Assembly (NCBI GenBank): GCA_907165275.2
Contig: OU015653.1
Coordinates: 650,001-714,000 of the forward strand
Reading direction: 5' to 3'
DNA length: 64,000 nucleotides
Source of the DNA: Zygaena filipendulae
Lineage: Eukaryota; Arthropoda; Insecta; Lepidoptera; Zygaenidae
The translations under genes were made by a program, and so were the position numbers. Of the stretch, positions 1-10,924 are shown piece after piece. Every line of letters starts with the position of its first letter. The stretch's first letter is position 1. Below the pieces are notes generated by a model. It did not search any database. It was not told the DNA's origin and worked only from the letters and a program-made list of their open reading frames with translations.

Positions 1-2739
1 AGGGCACGGGGGAAATACACCTTTTTTATTTGTGAAAGCTGCGTCACTCGTAAACTTCGTTTTACTTTTTTCTAATCGTCTTAATTAATACTAGTCGATC
101 CCCCACGGTTTCACTCAACTTTATAGTTGAATACTCTTTATAAACGAGAGCTGTAAAAGTGGTTATTTTAACAAATAACCTAGAATTAAATTTTGAGAGA
201 TTCAAAACATTAATTAACCTGAGAACCTTTTCACCTTTCCTTGACAACCTAAGGATTAAATGATAATAAGCAGAAGTTATTATGGACCCTGTTATAACCT
301 TTTTGACTCAAACCACGATCGTTCATTGTTAAGGCACTTTATGTAAACGTATATGTTTAATTTATTAGAAGTTTTTTAGAACAAAGTTCTTTATCACTCG
401 GTATGGATGGGTGCCAGGATTTCATGCGTGAAAAATATTTTTCATTACTCATACTCGGAAAGTAGGTCTGAAGTTGCCTGAGAAGCGGGTTGAAAGTAAC
501 CCTTTTCAGCCCTAGGGAGAATCGCTTTCAACTGACAACTGTCAAATTATTAAAAAAAAACTAGGTCTATTTTCACATTTCTATTGAACCATGTTTCAAC
601 TTTCTATACAGCCAGCGCGATGTAAAATTGAAATAACGTAAAGTTTAAGTGGGTATTAATTAAAATAAAATTCACTCACTTTTTCTTAAGCTAATTCCTA
701 TTTATATTTTTTTATTTTCTTTTATTAATACTTAATAATTAAAGAAAATATTTTTTTTAGGTCGCCACAATGTAAATAAAAAATACTGGCTGAATAGCTA
801 GCCGGCCAAAGAAAAAGAAATAGGTGGGAAAGTGTCAAGCGACTATCCGATCTTCACTCATTTTTCTTTAGCTAATTCCTATTTTTATTTTGACTTTCCT
901 TGCATTCGTAATGAAAAGCACAGTGTTACCCTCGGGAGAAAGACTTATTTAGTCCCTCGATCGATTGGCGCCCGAGCGTATAAATAAGTTACTTTCACCC
1001 CTAGGATAACAATGTACTATTCCTTCACGGCGTCATAGGTGCGCGCTTATTGGTTAATGGTTTTTGGAACAATTATTACTGGTTGCTTATAGGTTTTTCT
1101 GTCTCGGACACTACGAGGCGCAGAAACTTCGTTCTATCTGAGCGTTCCACGACACTCACGCATTTTTGTCAGCAAAGATTTTATGAAATACTCAAGACCT
1201 CTCACTAATTAAAACCTTCGCTTCAGACATGAATATTTTCTTATGTTTGTTCATTTCCAAATGGCATTTATGGAAGAGCTGAGCTCAATAATGTCGTCTT
1301 GTTTGAATTAATGTTGAGCTGCACAAGTGTTTGAAGCACGCCAAATGAGATGTATAAGTAGGTAAAATTAAGGCTCACGTCCTACACACACACCAAAGCG
1401 ATGCGACATGATGCTATCATCCTCAAAAAAAAAAAAAACAAAAATACAACCATATCTGTAAAGTACCCACATTGCGTATTCCACAAAGTTCTTTTACTGA
1501 AGATATAAAAGACAACGGGTTTTATTACCATGACCACAAACCAAGTAGAGCCAGTCTTTTTTTGACATGCGATACACGAACAAACTAAAATAAGAAGCAA
1601 GCAAGAAAGAAAGCATTGGCATAGCTAAGTATTTTATTTAGGTCTAGCTGAACTAACCACAGTCATGTAATAAGAGATCATAATTAATAGAATAGAATAG
1701 AATAGAAGATTTTTGGTATATGAAATGGTCAATATGAAACACAAACTAAAACAATTTTAAAATGGGCAAGGTATCAAAATGTCTATGGCTTAGTAATAAA
1801 TAATAATGCACTTGATCCGCTCCCTCTTTTTTAGTTTTTACCATAATATGGTGTAAATAATTTATTTATAATATTGATTTTCGATAAATTTATTGCACAA
1901 GGACTGAATCTTAAATTAAAAGTGTAAATAATTCTTCAATACGGTCGAATTTTCTATAGGGCGATGTTCCTAGGGTGGGCGTTATCTGTGCCCTTGCTCT
2001 CGTCCTACCTACGCCTATCAAGACTAACAGTTAACGTCATAGCTTCTTCACTTGGTTTCACGCGAATTTCTGTGACGCGATTTTCGAGCTGCGTTTCGCA
2101 CCGCTTTGATGTGCGGGGAGGCCTTTACGGAAGAGTCATTACCCGGAGATCATAGGCACACAAGCGTTCAGAGGCAATAAAACGAAGAAATTATCCAACC
2201 ATTTCAATTTTATACGAGCGCCAGTGCTAACAGATGTTTTAAGAGCCATCGAAGAGTAAAGACACGTGTTTCTCACATAAAACCCCTACGTTCGTCTTAC
2301 AACTTTATTAGTCGTACGGTTAAATTTTATCTGAATTTTGGGGGCTTACTACATTTTATGTGCTTGCTTTTTTCTTTCTGGGAGGGAAACGGAATTACCG
2401 AATATTTCATTCTATATTTCGTTCTTCTGGTCTGAAATTGATCTTATAACGCAAACCCTGAGGCTATAATTACTCCTATTATAGCTTAAAGAAACTACAT
2501 AGCTAGTTGGTTGTTTCTTTAAAACCACTGCGACTTGTAAATTACTAATGGTCCGATTGTATTGTTATGTTACCTTGAACAGTATTATTTATTTGAAGGC
2601 TAGTACTTCCTAAAGTAGCAATACCTTTGTCAATCTTGAGAATTATTAAGTAAATCGATATACATTTATGTTCACCTGTCTGTAGGTACATTAAATATAT
2701 GTATATGGGTGAATTTTCAAGTGTTCGTGGACCGTTGAT
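1..2739. other. non-coding stretch without recognised gene
   Basis: No reading frame here looks like a protein and no splice-bounded exon could be supported. Two visible structures: a diverged direct repeat of about 40 bp at 671-711 and 853-892 (core TTCTTWAGCTAATTCCTATT, 182 bp apart), and a pentamer run (AATAG)n at 1687-1709. The run resembles the short-repeat tail that ends insect non-LTR retrotransposons when read on the minus strand. The rest is AT-rich sequence that I cannot assign. Confidence 0.6.
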
Positions 2740-2835
2740 GGAATAATACAGATGTGTCAGCGAGTTCGATTCCTGGATAAGTATTACCTACTCCCGACTA
2801 AGTCTGAGTACTATAAATAGCTTTAGCTTTTTCTA
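2740..2835 (+). repeat. possible tRNA-derived SINE fragment
   Basis: The segment contains GAGTTCGATTCCTGG, which fits the RNA polymerase III B box (GGTTCGANTCC) with little change. AAGTATTACCTACTCC follows, a body type I associate with lepidopteran tRNA-derived SINEs. No convincing A box or tRNA cloverleaf is visible, so a functional tRNA gene is unlikely. The boundaries are approximate. Confidence 0.4.
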
Positions 2836-2840
2836 ATCAT

Positions 2841-3162
2841 AATAGGCTATTTGACTAGTTTTTTAGTCCGCTCTGTAGATAAAAAATATTGGACGCGTAA
2901 TTTTTCTTTTTTACGTAATAAATAAATGACGGCGGTACATTGAGTTGAAATTTCGCGTGACGTCACTAACCGGTGTAGTTTGTATAGCGGCTTGTAGTGG
3001 TTAGTGACGTCACGAGCCCCCACCCTAAACTTTAATGCGCTTTATCTCTGTGTATTTTCATTTATTTGAAAAACAAAAAAAATACGTGTCTAATGATTTT
3101 TAATTTTCTAACTGAGGGACTAATTATAATTTTGATTTTCAAAAGTCGTCAACAGCTCTATT
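2841..3162 (-). mobile_element. MITE family C, copy C1
   Basis: A 320-bp non-coding element seen nine times in this window. The ends are imperfect inverted repeats (consensus CAATRGGSATGTTGACTA). The middle holds two TGACGTCA palindromes, here at 2958-2965 and 3005-3012. Conserved inner blocks are TACGTAAT, AATTTCGCGTGACGTCAC and TTTAATGCGCTTTATCTCTG. It has no coding capacity, so it must be mobilised in trans. I could not define its target-site duplication, so its superfamily is open. Confidence 0.8.
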
Positions 3163-3184
3163 GTTCCCGAGAATTATAAGTACA

Positions 3185-3371
3185 TTTTTCTTTATTCCTC
3201 GTAATTTCGAATTATCGGACTTCACGCGGGAATTCTGGGATAAAAAGTACCCTTTGTCCTTCTCTGTACCTCTGACAACGTGCATGCCAAATTTTATCCA
3301 AATCCGTTCAGCCGTTTTTGCGTGATTGAGTAACAAACATCCACACTTTCACATTTATAATATTAGTAGGA
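3185..3371 (-). mobile_element. Lep1-type Helitron fragment, 3' end lost
   Basis: Read on the minus strand it starts with TCCTACTAATATTATAAATG and runs through the usual body (GTTACTCAATCACGC, CCGTTCAGCC, TTGTCAG, AAGGACA, GGGTACTTTTTATCCC). It then decays before the GC-rich hairpin and CTAG terminus. It lies next to MITE C1, which may have disrupted or replaced the 3' end. No protein is encoded. Confidence 0.75.
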
Positions 3372-4049
3372 CATACTTAGTATTAGTATTAACACTTCAC
3401 AACATCACAGTAATTTTTGAGTTTTTCCACTAGAAACAAACATACAAAAATCAAATATTTCTCTTTATAATATTAATATAGAAGTTGCTATTACTGGCTA
3501 AAACTGCAATCTTAGATACCTCAACAATTAATAGAATAGAATTGAATTGAAGGAGAATTGCTTTGAAATAAACCGAAATATAAACGAAATAAAAACAGAT
3601 GTAAAAGTGACTTGTAATTATAAACATTAGGCTCCCCCGGCTACATTAGAACTTGACTCCCTCGTTAGGAAACCAGACAATCGACTTCCGAGCACTCATC
3701 GTGCTGCGCCCCGCCGCGACTCCCGCACAAACTTCACGATGACGCAGGATTAGGGTTGCCAAGTCCAAAAACACAAAAGCCGGACTCGACGCTTAATTTG
3801 GCGGGGCATTTTACCCAAAAAACCGGAAATACCTTTTTTTGATAGCTAATTGTAACTTTTTTAAACTGGACAAATTATTTCATATAATCCTGACAATGTT
3901 TCATATAAAAAAAAAACATTACTAATTTAACTAAATTTTAAGGAACAGCGCTCAAGGCGATCGTGGTTCTACTTGCGCTCGATTTTTGACTTGCGCTGAT
4001 GAAAAAATATCAACATCGCGTTCAAGTCCCGCGTAATTTTACATAATTA
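3372..4049. other. non-coding; possible inverted-repeat element arm
   Basis: No gene seen. From 3750 to about 4310 the outer edges carry TAGGGTTGCCAA and, inverted, TTGACAACCCTA, so a degenerate TIR element is possible, but flanking duplications do not match. A block at 4010-4049 continues at 4236-4270 and recurs inverted at 57110-57190 (family J), showing that it was one repeat later split by the Helitron at 4050-4235. Confidence 0.45.
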
Positions 4050-4235
4050 CTAGCTGTGCCCGCGGTGTCACCCGCGTGAGTTTCGGAGTTCCCGCGGGAA
4101 TTCCAGAATGAAAAATAGATAGTAGCCGATTCTAAGACCTACTGAATATGCATATAAAATTTCATGAGAATCGGTCAAGCCGTTTCGGAGGAGTATGGGA
4201 ACGAACATTGTGACATGAGAATTTTATATATTAGA
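4050..4235 (-). mobile_element. complete non-autonomous Helitron (TCTAATATATA subfamily)
   Basis: Minus-strand element starting with TCTAATATATAAAATTCTC and ending in a CG-rich hairpin followed by CTAG. The bases outside are A on the 5' side and T on the 3' side, the standard Helitron target, with no duplication. It splits repeat J. The body (ATATGCATATAAAATTTCATG, GCCGATTCTAAGACC) differs from the common Lep1 copies, but the terminal 60 bp are shared with them. Confidence 0.75.
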
Positions 4236-4330
4236 TAATGTGCTTAAAACGCGAAAATCTAAAAACTTTAATATCAAACACGTCGGTAAAAAGCCAAATT
4301 GACAACCCTAGTCCCACAAAAACTTCACAA

Positions 4331-4724
4331 CGATACTCGGGAGTGGCAATAACGAGATCGTTCGTCGTATTTACATTTTTAAAAGTGTATTCGTGTCTCA
4401 TTCGCGATTTATTATGTTATTTCCCACCGATGAGTCCAACTTTCTGAAAGTTTTTCGGGAGATTCTCTTAAAAATAATTGCGATGTTTTCCTTTCGCGGA
4501 AGCGTCAGATGAATTTTTTAACGGTCTTCTTTATGAGCGATCCTTCATAATTTATTTCGTTGACAATGAATTATTGTGGATTAAGTAAAAAATTTTTCGG
4601 ATTTGCCTCTACCGTGAAAATTATTTTTGACGATTGCTTGTGATTATAGTCGTCGGCCAAGACTGAATATTTTGTGACAGAAAAAATTTATAATCAATTA
4701 TATTCAAGAATTCTATGAATATAC
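4331..4724. other. unassigned non-coding sequence
   Basis: AT-rich sequence with no supported gene or known repeat. It ends in the ATAC copy that flanks MITE B1. Confidence 0.5.
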
Positions 4725-4960
4725 GGATGCAGATAAGCAATAACATGTTAACCCACAAAATTAAGTTATTGGTTCAGAACGATTTATTGAGAGTTAGCGA
4801 ACGTTTTTTAATTATATATTAGCCTTATTACATTGCTTAAATATGTAACTAAATATTAAACATAAAAAATGTTGACACAAAATGGCGCTCCTACTTTTAA
4901 AACACGATTTACTCAAAATTTCTCCAGTGTGGGTTAACACACTATTGCTTATCTATGTCC
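4725..4960 (+). mobile_element. MITE family B, copy B1
   Basis: A 236-bp element with terminal inverted repeats of about 32 bp (GGAYRYAGATAAGCAATA followed by a GTTAACCCACA core). It is flanked by a 4-bp direct duplication, ATAC, at 4721-4724 and 4961-4964. The interior is non-coding (AACATAAAAAATGTTGACAC, AAATGGCGCTCC). Four more copies lie at 12696, 23738, 38056 and 47323. The 4-bp duplication and GGAC ends do not let me place it in a superfamily. Confidence 0.85.
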
Positions 4961-4964
4961 ATAC

Positions 4965-5252
4965 AATTATTTTTTTTACCTAGTAGACGCCTACTTTACG
5001 GGTAGCCTATATCATTTCGCAAGGTTCAAGCTATCTTCATAACTTGTCAGGCTAGTAGGTATGATGGGAGGGATCCACAGACCTCCGACTAGCTCGTAGG
5101 TACTTTAAATAAATAAAAGGGTTAGGTACAGCCTATTAGGAGATTGATGTTTTATTGGAATTCGCATGGAAAGTAGTAAATAATAATTATTATTATCTAT
5201 GGTGCGTATAGTTCAAGGATTGAATAGTAAACAAAAATAAAATAGAAAATAC
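4965..5252. other. unassigned AT-rich spacer
   Basis: No gene or recognised element. It contains short AAT/ATT repeats around 5177-5200. Confidence 0.45.
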
Positions 5253-5702
5253 AAATCCCAACAAAAACATTTTCATGTAAAATGTTGCCAAGACGAGACC
5301 ATATGCCAGCACTTTCAAAAAGTTATCAGATCTTATGTAGAGCCAAGCTTCTAACTATACACGCCTTAACTCTACAAGGTCTAACTTCACAAACTCTACA
5401 CCTTAGCCAAAATATGTGGCTTGACCATTTCGCTACATTCACATGGCCCTTAGGCCCTAAGGTGAAAAATTGGTCCATTTTTCATTACTTTTCTGTTATA
5501 TAATAATAGTTCTTTGTAGTAACGAAACGGCCAAGCCACATATTTTGGCTAAGGTGTAGAGTTTGTAAAGTTAGACCTTGTAGAGTTAAGGCGTGTAGAG
5601 TTAGAAGCTTGGCTCTACATAAGATCTGATAACTTTTTGAAAGTGCTGGCATATGGTCTCGTCTTGGCAACATTTTACATGAAAATGTTTTTGTTGGGAT
5701 TT
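5253..5702. repeat. long-armed palindrome, family F (foldback MITE)
   Basis: A near-perfect inverted repeat. The arm from 5253 (AAATCCCAACAAAAACATTT) runs about 180 bp to the GTGGCTTG block, and its reverse complement runs from about 5525 to 5702. The spacer is about 80 bp. Because the arms mirror each other, both strands show the same apparent peptide starting MLPRRDHMPALS; this is an effect of the palindrome, not a gene. No flanking duplication was identified. Confidence 0.8.
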
Positions 5703-6140
5703 CATTTCTTTTTGTAAGTCAAAATTGCAGAAGTCTCATACAAATTTCCATCCCCTAATTTAAGGGGTTGGGAGATAAAAGTTACAAGTTTTATAATTTT
5801 TTTGTTGTTTGTTTACTAATACTAGCTTACATACCAAATTTCAGCTTTCTAGGACATTAGGAAGTACCCTAAGAATTTTGATGATCATCAGTGAGTCAGT
5901 GACGAAATCGAGGTTTTTTAGATATCAATAAAATCTAAAGGATGGGAGCTATACAATTAAAACTTTATACATTTAATAAGTCTGCTATTGACAACATATT
6001 CCGAAAATTTTGTATATCTGGTATAATCCAGACCCAAGTTACAAGGGTTCAAAAAAACGACGAAACGCTTCGAGAAAAGGTAGGTAGTGCCCTTGCGCTT
6101 TGCTGGCTCGTCTTGGCGGGGGCACTACCGTGCCCCTAGA
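5703..6140 (+). repeat. dispersed non-coding repeat adjoining palindrome F
   Basis: Contains AAGGGGTTGGGAGATAAAAG, CATACCAAATTTCAGCTTTC and GTGAGTCAGTGACGAAATC, wording I associate with non-autonomous repeats in moths. It ends in a small GC-rich dyad around 6090-6135 (GTAGTGCCC and GGGGCACTACC). I see no protein. It may be part of the same element as F. Confidence 0.4.
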
Positions 6141-6889
6141 TTTTAAATAAAAAAAAAGAATATCAAAATAGAATAGAAAAAATGTGGGTAACAAGTTTTA
6201 AAAAAAGGTAATAGAAATGAGGTAGGATATCATTTAGAGTGACAAACAGCCGCCTCGTTACAAAGTTACTTTACTTCATCAACAACGTTTATAGCCTTAA
6301 AAATGTATACCTACTTATTATGACATTATGAATATGTTGGCGAGAGGGTAGTTTCATTAAAAATAACTGGTGCTTCCTACTGTCGAATACCGGTGGTAGT
6401 AAGTTCATTCCCCCGCTCCACTCCATTGCCCGTCTCGTCTTTATTAGAACTTGTTATAAAATGCGGGTATGCGTAAGCGACGGTTCATTGTTACTTTGTG
6501 TTCGATTCAGTGCAGTTATAGTGTCGCAACAGTGTCGTTTCAATCTAGAGTGGCTATAGTGATTACGTGTGCTGTGCCATCTAATTGTTTCCAGAGGTTT
6601 GCTTAAGTCGGGAGCACGGGCAGTGGAGATGAGCGTTGATGCATTGGAAAGGGGCCCCATAAAACCTACACCTGGGTCGCAAGTCCCAGGTACTGCTCCG
6701 TGTTCCCTACGGATATCTGGTATGCTGTATAACTTCTATGTTGGTGCAATTAGTTGTAATAGTTTCTAGTTGGTTCTAGATGTGTCGCTCAGTCAATAGT
6801 CTCGTTCATACCTTTGCCTCCAGTTACATTGTGTTATGTTATCATCATCAGTTACTCAGCTATCATGTTATCTGCTACTATATTCTTAT
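6141..6889. promoter_or_regulatory. unique stretch with promoter-like block (tentative)
   Basis: Mostly unassigned. At about 6451-6520 a TTATAAAA box is followed about 30 bp later by GGTTCATTG and further on by GATTCAGTGCAG, an arthropod initiator-like TCAGT. Downstream, 6569-6769 is open on the plus strand for 66 codons, but the peptide resembles nothing I know and has no codon-level support. A first exon or an old LTR are both possible. Confidence 0.25.
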
Positions 6890-8370
6890 AATAATAATAA
6901 TAATAATCATTTATTTGCATAAAACATAGTTTGTTATGGTGGTACATTGTAAAAGTAAAATTGTCCTAATGTTTTGTCTTTGGGTGACATGCAAAATATC
7001 AATTTTCAGTCAGTTTTAAATTAGAAAATTAAATAATTATTAGATTCGTTACAAAATATATTACAAAACAATAAAAAATAGAATGTCATTTTATAATCAA
7101 TGTCAATTATTAAATTATGGCTGTCAAAATATTTTGTAAGAGAGAATCACTTATATATTAAGATGTCAATTTGAACTTTTGTTCAAGTACTCTTGCACGC
7201 TATAAAAACATTGGGATTGCAACCACTGCCTTAGACTTTTTGCAAATTTTAGGGTGGGCAACTCACCAATATCCTTTGGTATGTTGTTATATATTTTTAT
7301 ACACATTGCATAACAATTCTTATGGTACAATACGGTTTTTGCATTACGGTCTAGAACAAGTCGGTTGCAGTTTCTGTTACTTCTTGTATAAATGTCTGAC
7401 GCCTTTTTGAAAAGGTTCATGTTAGTTCTGACAAACATAGCTACTTCATAAATATACATGCATGGTAATGTCAATATTTTCAGTTCTTTAAACAGTGGTT
7501 TGCAAGTATCATAAAAACTACAGCCATAGATAGCTCGAATACATTTTTTTTGCGTAATAAAAGCTCTATTAATGTCCACACTATTACCCCACAGTATTAG
7601 ACCGTATCTAAGGACCGAAGCAACATACCCATAATATGCTGTCAGTGCTGTCTGTCGTGAGACCGTACTTTTAAGTCTTCTCAAGACATAAACGAACTTA
7701 TTGATTTTACTACAAACTTTAGCAACATGTGTCTTCCAGTTACAATCTCTATCAACTACCAGTCCCAAGAAATTAATTTCGTCGCATTCTTCAATTTTTG
7801 TTGCATCGTAGAAAATGTTAATTTTTTCTTTTTTTTGGTTCCTCCTACTAAATTGCATATACGTAGTTTTGGTCAAGTTTACTTTTAAATTATTGTCAGA
7901 TAACCAGGAAACAATTTTTCGGATAGTCTCATTAATTTCTCTTTCTAGAATCACAATGTCATTGCTGCTTACCACTACCGAAATGTCATCTGCAAATAGT
8001 GTACAAGGATGACTGGTTATCAAAGGCAGATCATTGATATAGACTAAAAAAAGCAGTGGACCAAGAACGCTGCCCTGTGGTACTCCGTAGTTATTACACT
8101 TCCAACTGGATCTATGGGCTTGCATAATTTTATTATCATTCGGGCTAGATATTTCAACGCATTGAACTCTATGATCTAGATAAGATTTGAACCATTTTTG
8201 TAAGTGACCTCTAACTCCATATCTCTCCAATTTATTTAATAATATGTCGTGTGATACAAAGTCAAATGCTTTTGTCATGTCAAAGAATATAGTTGCGACG
8301 GTTTCTTTGCTATCTAATTTGTCAACTATGCCTTTTACCAAATTAAAGCATGCTAAAATTCCTTTTTATA
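6890..8370 (-). mobile_element. 5'-truncated Jockey/CR1-group LINE
   Basis: A minus-strand non-LTR retrotransposon copy. It keeps the reverse-transcriptase end of ORF2, a short 3' UTR and a tail of TTA repeats (plus strand 6890-6910 is TAA/AAT repeats) after an AATAAATG signal. The 5' end is lost about 10 codons before the retained RT motifs, the usual outcome of incomplete reverse transcription. No clear target duplication was found. Confidence 0.85.
7166..8341 (-). CDS. reverse transcriptase, partial LINE ORF2
   Basis: A 391-codon open frame encoding the fingers, palm and C-terminal part of a non-LTR reverse transcriptase, which would copy LINE RNA at a nicked target. Visible motifs: palm motif A FFDMTKAFD at residues 19-27 (catalytic D21), YGVPQGSVLGPLLF at about 85-98, and the catalytic FADD at 116-119. 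The tail, with CFYSVQEYL, resembles the Jockey/CR1 group. The first residue is a TTG codon, not a true start: the frame continues upstream as ACFNLVKG for a few residues before a stop. The endonuclease domain and N-terminal RT motifs are missing, so the product cannot be functional. The uninterrupted frame implies a fairly recent insertion. Confidence 0.9.
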   Translation of the reverse strand: MVKGIVDKLDSKETVATIFFDMTKAFDFVSHDILLNKLERYGVRGHLQKWFKSYLDHRVQCVEISSPNDNKIMQAHRSSWKCNNYGVPQGSVLGPLLFLVYINDLPLITSHPCTLFADDISVVVSSNDIVILEREINETIRKIVSWLSDNNLKVNLTKTTYMQFSRRNQKKEKINIFYDATKIEECDEINFLGLVVDRDCNWKTHVAKVCSKINKFVYVLRRLKSTVSRQTALTAYYGYVASVLRYGLILWGNSVDINRAFITQKKCIRAIYGCSFYDTCKPLFKELKILTLPCMYIYEVAMFVRTNMNLFKKASDIYTRSNRNCNRLVLDRNAKTVLYHKNCYAMCIKIYNNIPKDIGELPTLKFAKSLRQWLQSQCFYSVQEYLNKSSN

Positions 8371-8850
8371 ATCTACAAATAGATAGATTTCCCATGTCAC
8401 GAGCATGATCAAACAACTCTATATTTTCCATAATCATTTCCACGCAACTTATCTTATTATAAACATTAATAAGCCGAATAGCTAATTAATTATTATCTGC
8501 TTTAATTAGTTACTCATTACACCACCCTTTGATAATATTCTTGGTATATTAAGTAACAAGTTAATTTACGATTTGCAATGTTCTTGTAAAATCGGGTACA
8601 TTATTTCATGTTAATGGAGTTCAGTTACAATATAGAAACCTACTTGAGAACTGATTTGAGTTTTTGTTTTTTTACAAATTCATATACTTAGATACTAATG
8701 GGTTTTTAAGAGATATAAAAAAAAATTAGTACTTTAATATTTGAGTACATTTTTTGTCGGTTTTACCGGTTTTTATCACAGTCCCATCGCATGCTGCTAC
8801 TTTTTGTGGAAGAGATCAGTTCCAATTACACAGGTGGTTGAGTATACTCC
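8371..8850. other. unassigned AT-rich sequence
   Basis: No gene or repeat I can support. It separates the LINE truncation point from MITE C2. Confidence 0.5.
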
Positions 8851-9172
8851 AATAGGGATGTTGACTACTATTGAAAATCGAAATTCTAATTAGTCCGTCA
8901 GTTAGAAAATAAAAAAACAATAGACACGTATTTTTTGCTTTTTTAAATAAATTAAAATATACAGAGATAAAGCGCATTAAAGTTTAGGATGAGAAGGTCG
9001 TGACGTTAGGCTAACCACAAAACCGCCATACAAACTGTCAGAATAGTGACGTCACACGAAATTTCAACTCAATATATCGCCGTTATTTTTGGTTACGTAA
9101 AAAAAAAAAAATACGTGTCCAATATTTTTACAAGACGGACTAAAAAATAAAAATTAGTCAACATGCCCATTG
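8851..9172 (+). mobile_element. MITE family C, copy C2
   Basis: Full-length copy with clear ends: CAATAGGGATGTTGACTA on the left and TAGTCAACATGCCCATTG on the right, an 18-bp imperfect inverted repeat. One TGACGTCA is intact (9047-9054); the other has changed to TGACGTTA. Non-coding. Confidence 0.85.
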
Positions 9173-9302
9173 GCCCTTGAAACTTTACTCACATTGCACT
9201 CAAGGATCCACTTAAAAAACAACATGGAAAGGTACCGAATTAGGTATCACAATTTTCTTGCACGGAAGACCTCTTTTCTTCTCTTTTTACTCTTTTTACC
9301 TA

Positions 9303-9494
9303 TCTATACATATAAAACGCTTTGTCTTGAATGACTGATGGATCAACGCACAGCCTAAACCGCTGATCGTAGAGACCTGAAACTCGGAGAGTGTGTTCTT
9401 TGTATGACGTAAGCATCCGATAAGAAAGGATTTTTGAAAATTCAACCCCTAAGGGGGTGAAAAGGGGATGGAAAAAATTCGCGGGAACAGCTAG
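9303..9494 (+). mobile_element. non-autonomous Helitron, divergent subfamily
   Basis: Starts TCTATACATATAAAACGC after an A and ends GGGAACAGCTAG before a T, so it has Helitron-like termini and an A|T target. The body (GACTGATGGATCAACGCACA, CCCCTAAGGGGGTGAAAAGG) differs from the main Lep1 type, and the CG hairpin near the end is shortened. Non-coding. Confidence 0.6.
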
Positions 9495-9789
9495 TAAATA
9501 TATGAGACTTTCGCAATCGGTTCGCGGTACGAAGGGATGTGAAAATTTGAAACTTATAAATTGTATACTACGATATTAAACACGACGCGAACGGAGCCAG
9601 CCCGGCGACAGTTGACAATAATTAATATTACGCTACAATTACGCTACAGGTAGGTAATATTAATTATTGACATGATTTAATAACGCTCAGCGTCATAGGG
9701 TAGGCAGGGGCTGACAGATTTACGGCGCATTCGATTAAATTCCTGGATGCATGCGCGATATATTATGTACGAATTAGGTACATATAATA

Positions 9790-9890
9790 TTGAATTGAAT
9801 TGAATTGAAAAAACTTTATTTGACACAACACAAAGATTTACAGCATACGTATACAACAACTAAACATATATATAACAGGTATTGAAGGTA
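9790..9890 (-). repeat. 3' tail of a LINE copy
   Basis: On the minus strand it reads ...GTGTCAAATAAAGTTTTTTCAATTCAATTC..., an AATAAA signal followed by repeated pentamer (AATTC), as at the 3' ends of several insect LINEs. Only the tail is kept. Sequence from here to 10364 holds no recognised gene. Confidence 0.55.
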
Positions 9891-10364
9891 CGCTTCTCAA
9901 CCGACGGACAGACGCCGCCAGCCGAAGATCTGTGGGCGGACTCCATCCGACGACTGAGAAACGGACATCTACTTAAAATAACGGAGACACTTATTCAAAT
10001 ATTGTGATAATATAGCTAGTAGGTACCTGGATGACCGAGCTTTTCTGGGTATTTTTATTTTTTGGTATAATTATTTTTCTTGAACATGCGCGGAAATATT
10101 AAATTATCATTACTCTTTTGAATAAAGAACACGCGAAGTACGTATTATATTTACGTAGTCTGAAAAACCAAAATCACTTCCCGGCGCGTTCTTTGAATTT
10201 GGAACGAAGAAGGCGACAATGTTGTATGAAACGGTGCGCTGTTTGAATTTAGAACTTGTTAAGTAGCTTTAGTGTTGCTGTGTCGGTAAAGCAGAACCAA
10301 ATACTCGTTTGCTGCGTCAGTAAAGCAATACCAAAAACTCATTTTTCATTGCCTGAAAACACGG

Positions 10365-10629
10365 ATTAATTTAAAATTTATAAAAAAAAAACAAATTAAT
10401 GAAAATATACATAGATAAAACGCAATATAAGTTTAGTAGTTGGGGCTCGTGACGTCATCAATATGTATAAGCTCCGTATAAACTTTACCGGATAGTGACG
10501 TTACTCGACATTTCGACTCAATGTATCACTGCTATTTTTGATTACGTAAAAAAAGGAAAAATACGTGTCCAATATTCTATATTAATCTACACGATGGACT
10601 AAAAAGTAAGATTTAGTCGACTAGCCCGA
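10365..10629 (+). mobile_element. MITE family C, copy C3 (diverged)
   Basis: Shares the C-family inner blocks (TGACGTCA at 10450-10457, TTACTCGACATTTCGACTC, GATTACGTAAAAA, TACGTGTCCAATATT) but has many substitutions, and its second palindrome has decayed (GTGACGTTAC). The left end is degraded, so its start is approximate. Confidence 0.7.
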
Positions 10630-10922
10630 CTCCCCCCGGCGCACCCTACGCCGCACGCACACCCATTGAGTAGGTATCTGTTGTAGTGTTAAATTTTGTG
10701 ACATATTTTTTAATTTTCTGATGATTTAATTTTCTATGTATATGTCTATGTATCTAGTGGAAGGCAGATTCACCGGTTCGCTTGTATGGAGTAGGTATCG
10801 CAAGTATGCTTCAGGTGTGTTAGGTCCTATTCAAATCAGGCTGTTAGGTCTATTTCCTTGAACGTCCATTCCTTGAATGTCCACTTCAATTCTATTGCCG
10901 ACCGGTTTTTGTACACCAAAAG
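10630..10922. other. unassigned spacer left of the Tc1 element
   Basis: No gene. Includes a short direct duplication of CCTTGAAYGTCCA at 10856-10882. It ends with the TA at 10923-10924 that flanks the transposon. Confidence 0.45.
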
Positions 10923-10924
10923 TA

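Noticed and set aside
5282..5673. Two small genes with the same product on opposite strands
   Set aside because: They are mirror readings of the arms of one palindrome (family F).
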